DNA from: Nostoc sp. UHCC 0926
Lineage (GTDB): Bacteria; Cyanobacteriota; Cyanobacteriia; Cyanobacteriales; Nostocaceae
Assembly: GCF_028623165.1 (NCBI RefSeq)
Contig: NZ_CP117768.1
Coordinates: 3,534,001-3,598,000, forward strand
Direction of reading: 5' to 3'
DNA length: 64,000 bases
Shown here: positions 54,920 to 62,956 of the stretch, in pieces
Position numbering within the stretch: position 1 is the stretch's first letter
Layout of the letters: every line of letters begins with the position of its first letter
Notes under the pieces: generated by a model
The model's input: the letters and a program-made list of their open reading frames with translations, nothing else
The model's database searches: none
What the model was told of the DNA's origin: nothing
Translations under genes and position numbers: made by a program

Positions 54920-56950
54920 TTACTGCCCATTAGTAGTAGTTGATGGAGGAAATGGTTGAGATTCAGGCTGAGGCTGAGGCTGAGGTGACGGTTGAGGATT
55001 GAGAGATTCCTGCCAAGTCTTAATTTGCTCTTGCGCTGCACTGTAAGCAGCACTACCACGGGGAATCGATTTGGCAATCTCAATGCCTTTGGCAATATCA
55101 GACTGACCTTGAGAGCGTGCTATTTCTAACAATTGCTGACTCCACTGGTCAATAGCCAGATTTGCATCCATCCGTAAGATGCTATTGTTTGAAACCCGAT
55201 CTGCCAACCGTATTGCTTCAACCAAGGCTTCTGGCGTACCAGAAGCCCCCACTTCCTGGGCTTTTTTCCAATTTTCTCTGGTACGGATTTGCCCTTCCCA
55301 GTCATTTATCGCAGCTTGTGCTTCCCTAGAAAGCGCCCTTCCCGACGAGGCAATTTGTTGAGCGGCGCTAATAGCGGCAGTGAGATTTCCACTCTGAGCT
55401 AGTTCTTGTGCTTGATCCAAGTAGGGTTGGTCTTGAATTCGCTGAATCTTTCCTACCCAAGTACGAATTTTTTTCTGTGCTTCTGGATATAATGCACGAC
55501 CTCTACGAATTTCGCTGGCTTGGGCGATCGCAGCTTGCAAGGAGTTGATATCGTCGAATATTGCTATCTGTTCGGCCCGTTCTAAGTAAGGTTGGTCTTC
55601 AATTGTCTCAACTTCGGCACTCCAGCGACCTATCTCTTGCCTAGCTTCTGTGGCGCGGGGGTTACTAGCAGGGATCAGCTGCACTTGAGCGATCGCTGCT
55701 GTTAAATTAGGGACTGTTCCCTGGCTAGCCAATATTCTCGCTTTTTCTAGATGGGCAACATCTTCAATTTCCAACTGCCAACGAGCAATCAGTTGCTGTG
55801 CTTCGTTATACACTGGTCTGGAAGGATCAATTTGTTGTGCTTGGGCGATCGCAGCCTCTAAACCAGAAACATTACCTATCCAAGCACTCCTTTTCGCGTC
55901 AGCCAAGGCAATAAAGTCATCTGTTTCGCCCTGTAGTTTTGCACTCTCTGGAATTTGTCTGGCAATATTCAGTGCTTCATCCGCATCCCGCTTGTCTAGT
56001 TTTGCCTGTGCCAACTCCAGCATTTTGCGTCCAAATGCCGGAATCGCTTCCTGAGCTTTTTGGTAAAGGTAACTTTCCTGCCCAATCGACTCAGCTATCT
56101 TGATAGCTTCTAGTAAATTATCGACTACTTTACTAGAAGCTAAGTTTTCAGCTTTTCCTAACTTATCGCCATCTTCCCGCGCCGTGGCAATCAGGCGATT
56201 CAATTGGTCGTATTTAGTAGTTGCCCAATATTGATTATCTGCGCGCAGCATTTTGGCGGACAGCATGAATGCCGATTGCCAGCGCCGTTCTCGGACTTCG
56301 GCGATCGCACCGTTGTATGTGGCTTCTGCCTTTGACCAAATTGACTGCCATTTGCCAATTTGCTCATCGACTAATTTATAAGCTGCTACGTCTTCGGGTA
56401 TTTTCTCAGCAGTAGCGATCGCTTCCTCTAAATTCCCTGTTTGGAAACTTTGATCAGCTAGCTTCAAAATATCCCGCGACCATTCTTGGATGAAACGATC
56501 AATTTCTCCATGCAACGGGTGATTTTGTGGTAGTTGCTTCACCAGAGCGATCGCTTGCAGTAGGTCATTCACTGTCTGTTTAGAAGCCGCCAACTGAGCG
56601 CAGTGTATCCGCACAGAAGCACTAGCTAGGGGCCAGAAAATCGATGGGCAATTAGGGGCAGCTGGCAACTTCAGCAGCATTGCCATTGCCAAGAATCCTA
56701 CACCGCCGGTAATTAACATTAGCAGTACTGGCCACCACACCCAGCTTTTCATCCAGCGTGGCAATTTCCCAGGACTTCTACTGAGTTGGGCAGTTTTTCG
56801 CCGCTTCACTGACTTGGAGTTAGAATCAGTAGCTGGGACATCAAATGGTTGAGTTTCACCGAATTGTTCTGTTCGGGATAATCTTGTGTTTTGATCTGGC
56901 TCTCTTGCTTTGCCTGTTGACCAACTGTCTGGAATATCCCGCTCTGTCAT
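54920..56950 (-). CDS. Membrane-anchored helical repeat protein
   Basis: This 676-aa protein has a Ser/Lys-rich cytoplasmic N-terminus (1-70), one membrane helix (about 71-93, WVWWPVLLMLITGGVGFLAM), then about ten alpha-helical units of roughly 50 residues. They resemble each other in a pattern of AIAxAQxI, Y-x-EAQ and W-x-x-xI, for example LEAAIAQAQQIDPSRPVYNE and LQAAIAQASEIRRGRALYPE. The C-terminus is Pro/Gln-rich. Annotated relatives are often called chromosome segregation ATPase-like, which I would not adopt: no Walker motif is present. Function unknown. Its start lies 154 bp downstream of hslO on the same strand. Confidence 0.8.
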   Translation of the reverse strand: MTERDIPDSWSTGKAREPDQNTRLSRTEQFGETQPFDVPATDSNSKSVKRRKTAQLSRSPGKLPRWMKSWVWWPVLLMLITGGVGFLAMAMLLKLPAAPNCPSIFWPLASASVRIHCAQLAASKQTVNDLLQAIALVKQLPQNHPLHGEIDRFIQEWSRDILKLADQSFQTGNLEEAIATAEKIPEDVAAYKLVDEQIGKWQSIWSKAEATYNGAIAEVRERRWQSAFMLSAKMLRADNQYWATTKYDQLNRLIATAREDGDKLGKAENLASSKVVDNLLEAIKIAESIGQESYLYQKAQEAIPAFGRKMLELAQAKLDKRDADEALNIARQIPESAKLQGETDDFIALADAKRSAWIGNVSGLEAAIAQAQQIDPSRPVYNEAQQLIARWQLEIEDVAHLEKARILASQGTVPNLTAAIAQVQLIPASNPRATEARQEIGRWSAEVETIEDQPYLERAEQIAIFDDINSLQAAIAQASEIRRGRALYPEAQKKIRTWVGKIQRIQDQPYLDQAQELAQSGNLTAAISAAQQIASSGRALSREAQAAINDWEGQIRTRENWKKAQEVGASGTPEALVEAIRLADRVSNNSILRMDANLAIDQWSQQLLEIARSQGQSDIAKGIEIAKSIPRGSAAYSAAQEQIKTWQESLNPQPSPQPQPQPESQPFPPSTTTNGQ

Positions 56951-57103
56951 CTCTCACACCAAAATAATTGAATAGCGCTCTGTTTTAGGTCGATAATTCC
57001 ATTGTTGCCATAGTAACTTTCTCGTGATTAAAAAGCTACTTTTTGATTATCTCTTTCCACAGAATACCATTAACAATCTGAAAAATTAGTGCTGTTTTAT
57101 ACT

Positions 57104-58009
57104 TTATCCTGAAACAGTAGATTCAGCTTGCAAATCCGCAATTAGTTGAGCTAACTGCTCGCTACTTGCCTGGTAAACGTTGCCGCAAAAGTCGCAAGTT
57201 GCTTCAGCACCATTATCTTTAATAATCATATCTTGTAGTTCAGCTTCTCCCAAAATCTTTAGTGCCCCCAAAACACGATCAAAAGAACAACCACAGTGGA
57301 AGCGCAGCATTTGTCTTTCAGGAAAGATTGCCAGCCCCATGTCTCCTAGCAGGTCGCTGAGGATTTCAGTCAAAGTCTTCCCAGCTTGCAACAATGGCGT
57401 AAATCCTGCTAGACTAGCTACCCGTGATTCCAAGGTTTTTACTAAGGCTTCGTCTCTGGCGGCTTTGGGTAACACTTGTAGCAGTAATCCTCCAGCAGCC
57501 GTTACTCCACTTGCTCCCACGAAGACACCTAAAACTAAAGCTGAAGGTGTTTGTTCGGAGTTCACCAGATAATGAGCCACATCATCGCCAATTTCGCCAG
57601 AAACTAGTTCTACAGTACTAGAGTAAGGGTAACCATAACCGATATCCCGCACAACGTAAAGGTAGCCGCCACCCACCGCACCACCAACGTCTAGCTTACC
57701 TTTAGCATTAGGAGGTAATTCCACAGATGGATTCCCCACATACCCGCGTACTGTTCCATCTAAACGTGCATCTACCAATATGCCACCTAAAGGCCCATCG
57801 CCCTTCACCCGAACATTAACCCTCGACCCAGTTCGCTTCATGCTAGAAGCCATCAACAAGCCCGCCGCCATAGTTCGACCCAGTGCTGCCGTTGCCACAT
57901 AAGAAAGTTTGTGGCGTCCCCGTGCTTCTTCTGTTAAACGTGTGGTAACCACACCTACGGCACGAATCCCACCTTCGGCTGCTGTTGCACGAATTAACTG
58001 ATCCGCCAT
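57104..58009 (-). CDS. hslO: Hsp33 redox-regulated chaperone
   Basis: This 301-aa chaperone is activated by oxidation and unfolding. The zinc-binding redox switch is HCGCSFDR (CxC, about 237-239) and CDFCGNVY (CxxC, about 270-273), both intact. The N-terminal core has GRTMAAGLLMASSMK, GDGPLGGILVDA and GYVGNPSVELPP. The length is standard. It may be co-transcribed with the helical repeat protein downstream. Confidence 0.96.
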   Translation of the reverse strand: MADQLIRATAAEGGIRAVGVVTTRLTEEARGRHKLSYVATAALGRTMAAGLLMASSMKRTGSRVNVRVKGDGPLGGILVDARLDGTVRGYVGNPSVELPPNAKGKLDVGGAVGGGYLYVVRDIGYGYPYSSTVELVSGEIGDDVAHYLVNSEQTPSALVLGVFVGASGVTAAGGLLLQVLPKAARDEALVKTLESRVASLAGFTPLLQAGKTLTEILSDLLGDMGLAIFPERQMLRFHCGCSFDRVLGALKILGEAELQDMIIKDNGAEATCDFCGNVYQASSEQLAQLIADLQAESTVSG

Positions 58010-58148
58010 GAAAAACCTTACATTTCTTAACAGTTCACTTTTTCTATTCTAAGTTCTCTGCTGGTAGAAAAGTGACACCATAATAACTAGTGATTGTATT
58101 TGCAATATTAGAAATAGCGATGTCTCACCTTTAGGTAATCCTATAAAA

Positions 58149-58535
58149 ATGCTGGGTAATTTTCAACAAAGCCAACTGCGGATCGAAATAGAAGCACCAA
58201 CAGATGCAATTAGTGACAGTCTGCTGCATCCGGTGCAACTAGAAAAATGGCTCTTAGGGCAACGCTTTGCGCCAGGAATGCCAGAAGAACTGCTTCCCGG
58301 ATTCCAGTTTACTACCTGGACTGGGCCAGTCTCGATTCATCATCAAGTAGACGTTGTAAAATCCAACTGTCTCCGTTTGCTACTGAGTGGAGGCATTGAC
58401 GGGTTTCACGAATGGTACTGGGGAGAAGGTTGGGTACAATCCCGCTTGGAAGGAATTTCAATTTTGCCCTTGAATTTGGGTCAAACCCTGAGTTTGTTAA
58501 GCTTGCGTCAGTTTTTGGCAACTCAAGGACGTTGA
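58149..58535 (+). CDS. SRPBCC-like small protein
   Basis: This 128-aa protein looks like a START/Bet v1-type (SRPBCC) lipid-binding fold: RIEIEAPTDAISDSLLHPVQ, LEKWLLGQRF, HHQVDVVKSN, IDGFHEWYWGEGWVQSRLEG and a C-terminal helix LSLLSLRQFLATQGR. No ligand is predicted. ATG 58149 has no strong ribosome site. Part of its 3' end (58437-58549) was copied into the chimeric fragment at 59384-59550. Confidence 0.65.
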   Translation: MLGNFQQSQLRIEIEAPTDAISDSLLHPVQLEKWLLGQRFAPGMPEELLPGFQFTTWTGPVSIHHQVDVVKSNCLRLLLSGGIDGFHEWYWGEGWVQSRLEGISILPLNLGQTLSLLSLRQFLATQGR

Positions 58536-58564
58536 ATTGACTGAACGTGAAGGGATTGGGCATG

Positions 58565-58859
58565 GGGCAATTCAATTTTGGATAATAGAATTGATGATAG
58601 CGCAGCGTAAAGCCTGCGGCATGGCAACTCTTAGAGAGGCTGCGCCAACGCTTAGAGCGAGTCCGCGTACCCCTTCCCTACGGGACGCTACGCGAACGGG
58701 GAAGCAAGCTAGCAAGAGCGTCTCGTAGAGAGCGTCTTTTAGATTAAATTTCAATTCTTTAATCCAAAATCGTTCGACTGAGCGACTTGCCTTGAGCGCA
58801 GCCGAAAGGAGCCGTTCGCGTAGCGTTCCGCAGGAAAGTCTAAAATCTAAAATTCTTAC
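58565..58859. repeat. Heptad-armed element disrupted by two other repeats
   Basis: This is a second copy of the element at 27094-27165: shared blocks are CAATTCAATTTTGGA, ATTGATGAT, TTTAGATTAAATTTCAATTC and CTAAAATCTAAAATTCTTA. Two foreign repeats are inserted relative to 27094: 58599-58737 (139 bp) and 58771-58839 (69 bp), both GC-rich dispersed repeats. The frame of any previous protein is irrelevant, as the element is non-coding. Confidence 0.85.
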
Positions 58860-58885
58860 TCCCCAGTCCCCAATCCCCAGTTTTC

Positions 58886-59272
58886 TCAAGAATCAGAAAT
58901 AATATTTACAATAATTTTTACAAGCACCGATAAATCTTCTGGAACTTGATAGCGTTTTTGGTCTTGAGTCACCTGACGATTCGCACGAGGATAAAGTCCA
59001 AAACGCCAGTCTTCACCAGTCGTAACGGCTCCATATAGAAGTTCAGATGTGGATTTAGTCTATTGGTCAAGTGCTATTAATTCAACAGCGAGTTGAGTAA
59101 ATCCTCTAACTAAATCTGATTGTTTGGCTTCGATGACTAATAACTTTTGAGGTGCTGCAATATAGTAGTCGAGAGTCCCTTTCAGATAGTCGTTGACAGC
59201 AATAGAATATTCTATATTGAGTTTCTGATTAGTTAAACCGCATACTTCAAACAAAATTGGACTAATTAAAAG
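58886..59272 (-). pseudogene. PD-(D/E)XK nuclease-like gene with internal amber stop
   Basis: Minus-strand reading gives LLISPILFEVCGLTNQKLNI, GTLDYYIAAPQKLLVIEAKQ (D...E-x-K nuclease-type core), SDLVRGFTQLAVELIALDQ, then TAG at about 59060, and then in the same frame TKSTSELLYGAVTTGEDWRF, RANRQVTQDQKRYQVPEDLS and a stop at 58886. The stop replaces a likely TGG. The 5' part is also missing (a TAA lies 13 codons before the FEVCGL block). The gene was probably a cyanobacterial Uma2/COG4636-like or DUF nuclease-fold protein. It is unlikely to be functional. Confidence 0.7.
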
Positions 59273-59383
59273 GTTTCTTTATTAAGTTAATTAGGCGGTT
59301 ATTACATGAGTCGTCTAACTCACGTTAAACAAGCGTAGGCAAAGCCTTACTCCAGGTTATTCCGCCTGCGCGGACTAGAGAAA

Positions 59384-59550
59384 AATTCTTGGGCAATGCG
59401 TTCTTGGGCGATCGCCACATTAGCATCGCTGGGATTCAATCCCGCTTAAAAGTAATTTCAATTTTGCCTTTGATATTTGGGTCAAACCCTGAGTTTGTTA
59501 AGTTTGTGTCAGTTTTTGGCAACTCAAAGACGTTGAATCGATTTAACGTG
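59384..59550 (+). pseudogene. Chimeric duplicated fragment of hlyD and the SRPBCC-like gene
   Basis: 59384-59431 closely matches the plus-strand text of the HlyD gene at about 60222-60281 (AATTCTTGGGCAATGCGTTC and on), and 59427-59550 matches 58437-58549, the 3' end and downstream base run of the SRPBCC-like gene. The two pieces are joined at a short shared ATTCAATCC/ATTGAGTCC-like site. About 10% of positions differ, so the event is not recent. No functional frame is present. Confidence 0.8.
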
Positions 59551-59602
59551 GGGACAAAGAGGATTTTCCTTGTCTGTGTCTCTATGCCTATTCTCAATCA
59601 GC

Positions 59603-60937
59603 CTACAAATCTGTCAGCAGCCTTGCTTTTCTCAAAATAAATGTCAGAACAGTCTCTTCTTTAGAAATAATGTCGGCTGTAACTTCCATACCAGGTTGAA
59701 TAGCATAAGATTGATTGCCCTTAATCAGATCAAATCTATCGGGCTGGATTGTGATCTCGTAGTAAGGTGCAGCAGGAATATTACTGTTAGATTGAGGTAT
59801 AATCGCATCGGCAGTAATACCTCTAACAGCACCATTGAGTATGCCATAATCGGGGTACGGATAGGCAGAAAGCCGCATTTGGACTTTCCCTTGGGTACAT
59901 TTTGTGACTTGTACAACTTTACATACTTTTACCTTGGTAATATCAGAAGCGGCAACACGGGCTTTGATCACCAGAGGAGCATTACTAGGGGCAATTTGAG
60001 CGATCACATCCCCAGCCTTCACAACTTGCCCAGTATTTCTTAATTCCAGTCTCAGAATAGTACCTGCCTCTGAGGTTCTAATTACAGTTTTTTGCAGTTC
60101 CGTGAAGACTCGTTTAAGTTCTTGTTGAGCGTTGCTAGTTTGGTTTTGGATTTCTATTTGACGCCTGATGATTTCTTGTCTGTCTTTGTTCAATGCCGCT
60201 AGGGTAGATTTACCCTTTGTCAATTCTTGGGCAATGCGTTCTTGGGCGATCGCTACAGTCGCATCACTGGGATTGAGTCCAATTTTGCTACGTTCCAATC
60301 TAGCAAGTGCAGCTTTAAAATCTTGTTCTTTTTCCTTAATTTCGGCAGCAGGGATCGCTCCAGTGTTAGCTAGCCCCTTATATCGGTTCAGTTTATCCCT
60401 AGCTAACGCCACAGAGGCTTCTGCTTCGTCCACTTCTGTCTGAGTTGTAATTCCCCTGTCTCGATAGTCCCGTTGGTTGCGACTCAGGTCTGCTTTTGCA
60501 GATGTGATCGCCTGTTGCATTGCATTGGACTCAGCAGTGACTTGAGTTTCTAGGGCTTTTAGTTGTCCATTTATCTGCGATCGCTGTAACTGATTTTGCT
60601 GGATATTTCCGAGTATTTCGTCTTTTCTAGTTTCTAATTCGGAGTTGTCGATCACTGCGATCGCATCTCCCTTTTTTACAACCTGATTTTCCTTCACCTT
60701 GATGCTTCTGATTGTTCCCTCAGCTGATGCTTGCACTAACCGGATTTCTCCCGTTGGGCGGACCGTAGCATCAGCTTTCACTATTATGTTGTATTTAAAG
60801 ACACTAGCAAGGCTGAAGGCAGCGCCAATACTTCCAATTAAAAATATCCCTCCTAACCTTGTCCATATGCTGATTGGCGGAAGATATTCGTCGTTTTCGA
60901 CTAGGCGGATAAAGTCTGGTTGGGGGTCAATAAACAT
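59603..60937 (-). CDS. HlyD-family membrane fusion protein
   Basis: This 444-aa adaptor links an inner-membrane ABC exporter to an outer-membrane channel in type I secretion. It has one membrane helix (about residues 27-50, LGGIFLIGSIGAAFSLASVF), a lipoyl domain half (SAEGTIRSIKVKENQVVKKG, second half EAGTILRLELRNTGQVVKAG), a long coiled-coil hairpin (about 105-285), and a beta-barrel. It is divergent from two double-glycine peptide genes and the C39-ABC exporter gene, so it very likely serves the same secretion system. The stop is directly at the edge of the chimeric fragment zone. Confidence 0.92.
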   Translation of the reverse strand: MFIDPQPDFIRLVENDEYLPPISIWTRLGGIFLIGSIGAAFSLASVFKYNIIVKADATVRPTGEIRLVQASAEGTIRSIKVKENQVVKKGDAIAVIDNSELETRKDEILGNIQQNQLQRSQINGQLKALETQVTAESNAMQQAITSAKADLSRNQRDYRDRGITTQTEVDEAEASVALARDKLNRYKGLANTGAIPAAEIKEKEQDFKAALARLERSKIGLNPSDATVAIAQERIAQELTKGKSTLAALNKDRQEIIRRQIEIQNQTSNAQQELKRVFTELQKTVIRTSEAGTILRLELRNTGQVVKAGDVIAQIAPSNAPLVIKARVAASDITKVKVCKVVQVTKCTQGKVQMRLSAYPYPDYGILNGAVRGITADAIIPQSNSNIPAAPYYEITIQPDRFDLIKGNQSYAIQPGMEVTADIISKEETVLTFILRKARLLTDL

Positions 60938-61889
60938 GGATGCTAAAAAACATTTTGGTTGTGTAAATAATCTAGCAAAAAAATCTACCTAGCCTTAGCG
61001 TGACGACCAAAATTTAGGAATATCCAAAAAATAAAAGCTCTCTTCCGTTTCAATCATATTTTTGGCAAAACTCCCATAATTTTGGCGTTTTCGCGCTTGA
61101 GGGCAAAAGCAACCGCTTTTACTTTTATTACTGATAAGTGCCTTGCTTGGATATAGTTAGTATGTAAATACAAGGTTTCTATACAGTTAAGTCTAAATAA
61201 TAATTAGCGTATTTTAGTTAGAACACCAAATCTTTATAAATTTCTCTAAAAATTTATCATTTCTTTATTTATTTATTAACAAGGTATATTAATAGAAGCT
61301 TTTTTAAAGCTTTTTCCCATTAATCAAAAATTCAGCAAACTGAAGCGTATTTATATTAAAAGAAATTATATTTATTTAAATTATTTATGTATAGAATAAT
61401 TCGATAAAAATGGGATTTACATAAAAATACTTATTCAAAGATGTAGAATCACAGTTTTTAGTTTTATAAATTATTTAAGTATAGCTTGTATAAAGTTATT
61501 TTTTTTTTGTCTTTTTACATCTTTAGTCTGGGCATTTTAGTTGTTTTGTAAGTACTAATACGTAACAAGCTTAACTTATATATTTTGTGAGAAAATTCAG
61601 TTTTTAGAACGCTATATCTATATAGATATATATATTTATGTCTGCGATTTTTTGATAAATAATTAAAAGCTGGTTTTAATTAAATATGTATGTATCAAAA
61701 TTTATAAGTAGTATCTTTTTTACGAGGTGTAATAGATATTTATTGCAAAATTAGTCGCTTGACCTTTTGAGCAAGAGTCGTATAAGATACTTCTAACGAC
61801 ATGAAACAGTAACTAAATATACTTTTTAAGTTTATATTTGTTACTTTGAAGTGACGTTAATCCCAACAATCAAGCGAGAAGTTAAGATT
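60938..61889. promoter_or_regulatory. AT-rich divergent control region of the secretion locus
   Basis: This 952-bp region separates hlyD (minus) from the peptide genes (plus). It is very AT-rich, with runs such as TTTTTTTTTGTCTTTTTAC near 61500 and TATATAGATATATATATTTA near 61620-61640. No frame with a double-glycine leader or other gene was found. Promoters on both strands are expected, but I cannot assign them reliably. Confidence 0.5.
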
Positions 61890-62156
61890 ATGGAAAGCAT
61901 ATTGTTCACTACATTAACCGCCAACGAAGAAGCAAGTTTGTCTGGTGGTAATTGGGGTAAGAAGCATAAGCCCGTTCCCGTTAAACCCACTCCCGTTAAA
62001 CCCACTCCCGTTAAACCTACCCCCACCACCGTAGGTCCTATTACTCTTACCATTGCTCCCATCGTTACACAAGTCGCCATTAATACTAACACTGGTGACA
62101 TATATAAGGGCAGCCTCACCCAAACAGCTGCGAACGTAATCTCATTAAAACCGTAG
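61890..62156 (+). CDS. Double-glycine leader peptide with PVKPT repeats
   Basis: ATG 61890 (ribosome-like GAGAAG upstream) gives 88 aa. The leader is MESILFTTLTANEEASLSGG, ending in L-S-G-G, the cleavage site of C39 peptidases; the mature peptide would begin NWGKKHKP. It has three tandem PVKPT units (VPVKPTPVKPTPVKPTPTT), then a hydrophobic Ile/Thr-rich region (VGPITLTIAPIVTQVAINTN). The composition is unlike typical pore-forming bacteriocins, and no Cys, Ser or Thr modification enzyme is nearby. It fits the cyanobacterial CTB-type bacteriocin group. A frame 41 residues upstream exists but lacks sense. Confidence 0.85.
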   Translation: MESILFTTLTANEEASLSGGNWGKKHKPVPVKPTPVKPTPVKPTPTTVGPITLTIAPIVTQVAINTNTGDIYKGSLTQTAANVISLKP

Positions 62157-62159
62157 AAG

Positions 62160-62339
62160 GGAAAGAATAAACGTCAAGACACGATTAACCGCGTTTTTAC
62201 GGAGGTAAAGTGTCTTAAAGAAACTAACCTGTTCCATCTGGGTAGTTTCATTTTTGGCATACCATTAGCTTTGTTGCTGATCGCAGTCATTCTAGTATTA
62301 CGTTTATTCTTACCAGCTCCTTTTGTAGAACAAAGTTAA
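62160..62339 (+). pseudogene. Hydrophobic read-through frame after the first peptide
   Basis: After the TAG of the first peptide, the same frame stays open for 59 codons to TAA 62339 and ends LGSFIFGIPLALLLIAVILV then LRLFLPAPFVEQS, a clear membrane helix. No ATG, GTG or TTG starts the helix region in this frame; GGAGG at 62201-62205 is followed by GTG in another frame that stops at once. The segment AGACACGATTAACCGCG (62173) resembles the AGACGCGATTAATCGCG palindrome, which may have disrupted a gene or be read as RDTINR. The 62157-62575 spacer also holds a 50-nt hairpin at 62338-62387. Confidence 0.35.
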
Positions 62340-62387
62340 CAAAGTCTATCAACAGTTGCCTACTAGCAACTGTTGATGCGCTTTGTT
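62338..62387. other. 50-nt two-part hairpin
   Basis: A perfect 12-bp stem, ATCAACAGTTGC / GCAACTGTTGAT, with a CTACTA loop is nested inside a second 7-bp pair, AACAAAG / CTTTGTT. It lacks a T-run, so it is more likely an mRNA-stabilising or processing structure between the two peptide genes than a terminator. Confidence 0.65.
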
Positions 62388-62575
62388 AAAGATATTGCTC
62401 ACCTTGAGTAGTCAAGATAGGAAAACAAACGCTACTACTTGAGAAATTGACCATATCCATGTTTAATCACTCTCGCCAGAGTAAAATTTAAAACACTTTT
62501 ATATTTAGGATTTTGCCTATTTGGCTCATTATTAATGTTTTTATCAATATTAGCAGCTTAGGTTAACTAGAATTT

Positions 62576-62845
62576 ATGAAAAGTACTCAAATCTCGCCAA
62601 TGTTTATGTACCTGACTGAAACTGAAGAAGCAACCTTGTGTGGTGGTGAAACCCTGCTGTTTTCTAAGAGGGTTTATCATAAGGTTATTACAGTTAAGGG
62701 ATCAGCTGGGAAACCAGGAGTAAAAAAACAAACAGTTCAATCAACATCAAATACAAAAGTTGTGAAAACTATCAATAAAGGAAAAATTCCACAGGGAATA
62801 TCATTTGACTTCCTATCCTCCCTACTAAATTTTGATTGGTTTTGA
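62576..62845 (+). CDS. Second double-glycine leader peptide
   Basis: This 89-aa peptide has the leader MKSTQISPMFMYLTETEEAT followed by LCGG, the GG cleavage site. Its TxTEEATLxGG matches LTANEEASLSGG of the first peptide, so both use the same exporter. The mature part begins ETLLFSKRV and is basic (Lys-rich: VYHKVITVKGSAGKPGVKKQ) with an amphipathic end, FLSSLLNFDWF. A C39 exporter gene follows 111 bp later. A terminator at 62891 separates the two. Confidence 0.82.
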   Translation: MKSTQISPMFMYLTETEEATLCGGETLLFSKRVYHKVITVKGSAGKPGVKKQTVQSTSNTKVVKTINKGKIPQGISFDFLSSLLNFDWF

Positions 62846-62890
62846 TTAGTAGTGATAGTAAAACTAAACTGTTGGTCAAATTTTTAACCA

Positions 62891-62918
62891 CGCAGGGACG
62901 AAACCCTGCGATTTTTTT
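62891..62918 (+). terminator. Rho-independent terminator after the second peptide gene
   Basis: Stem CGCAGGG / CCCTGCG with an ACGAAA loop is followed by ATTTTTTT. It lies 45 bp after the peptide stop and before the exporter gene, so the peptides may be transcribed in excess of the transporter. Confidence 0.9.
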
Positions 62919-62956
62919 GGGTTTTTTCACAATGTTATTAGGTACTGGAGTGTGAA

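Noticed and set aside
59389..60043. Plus-strand frames of 83 and 157 codons
   Set aside because: The first runs through the chimeric duplicated fragment, and the second lies antisense to hlyD.
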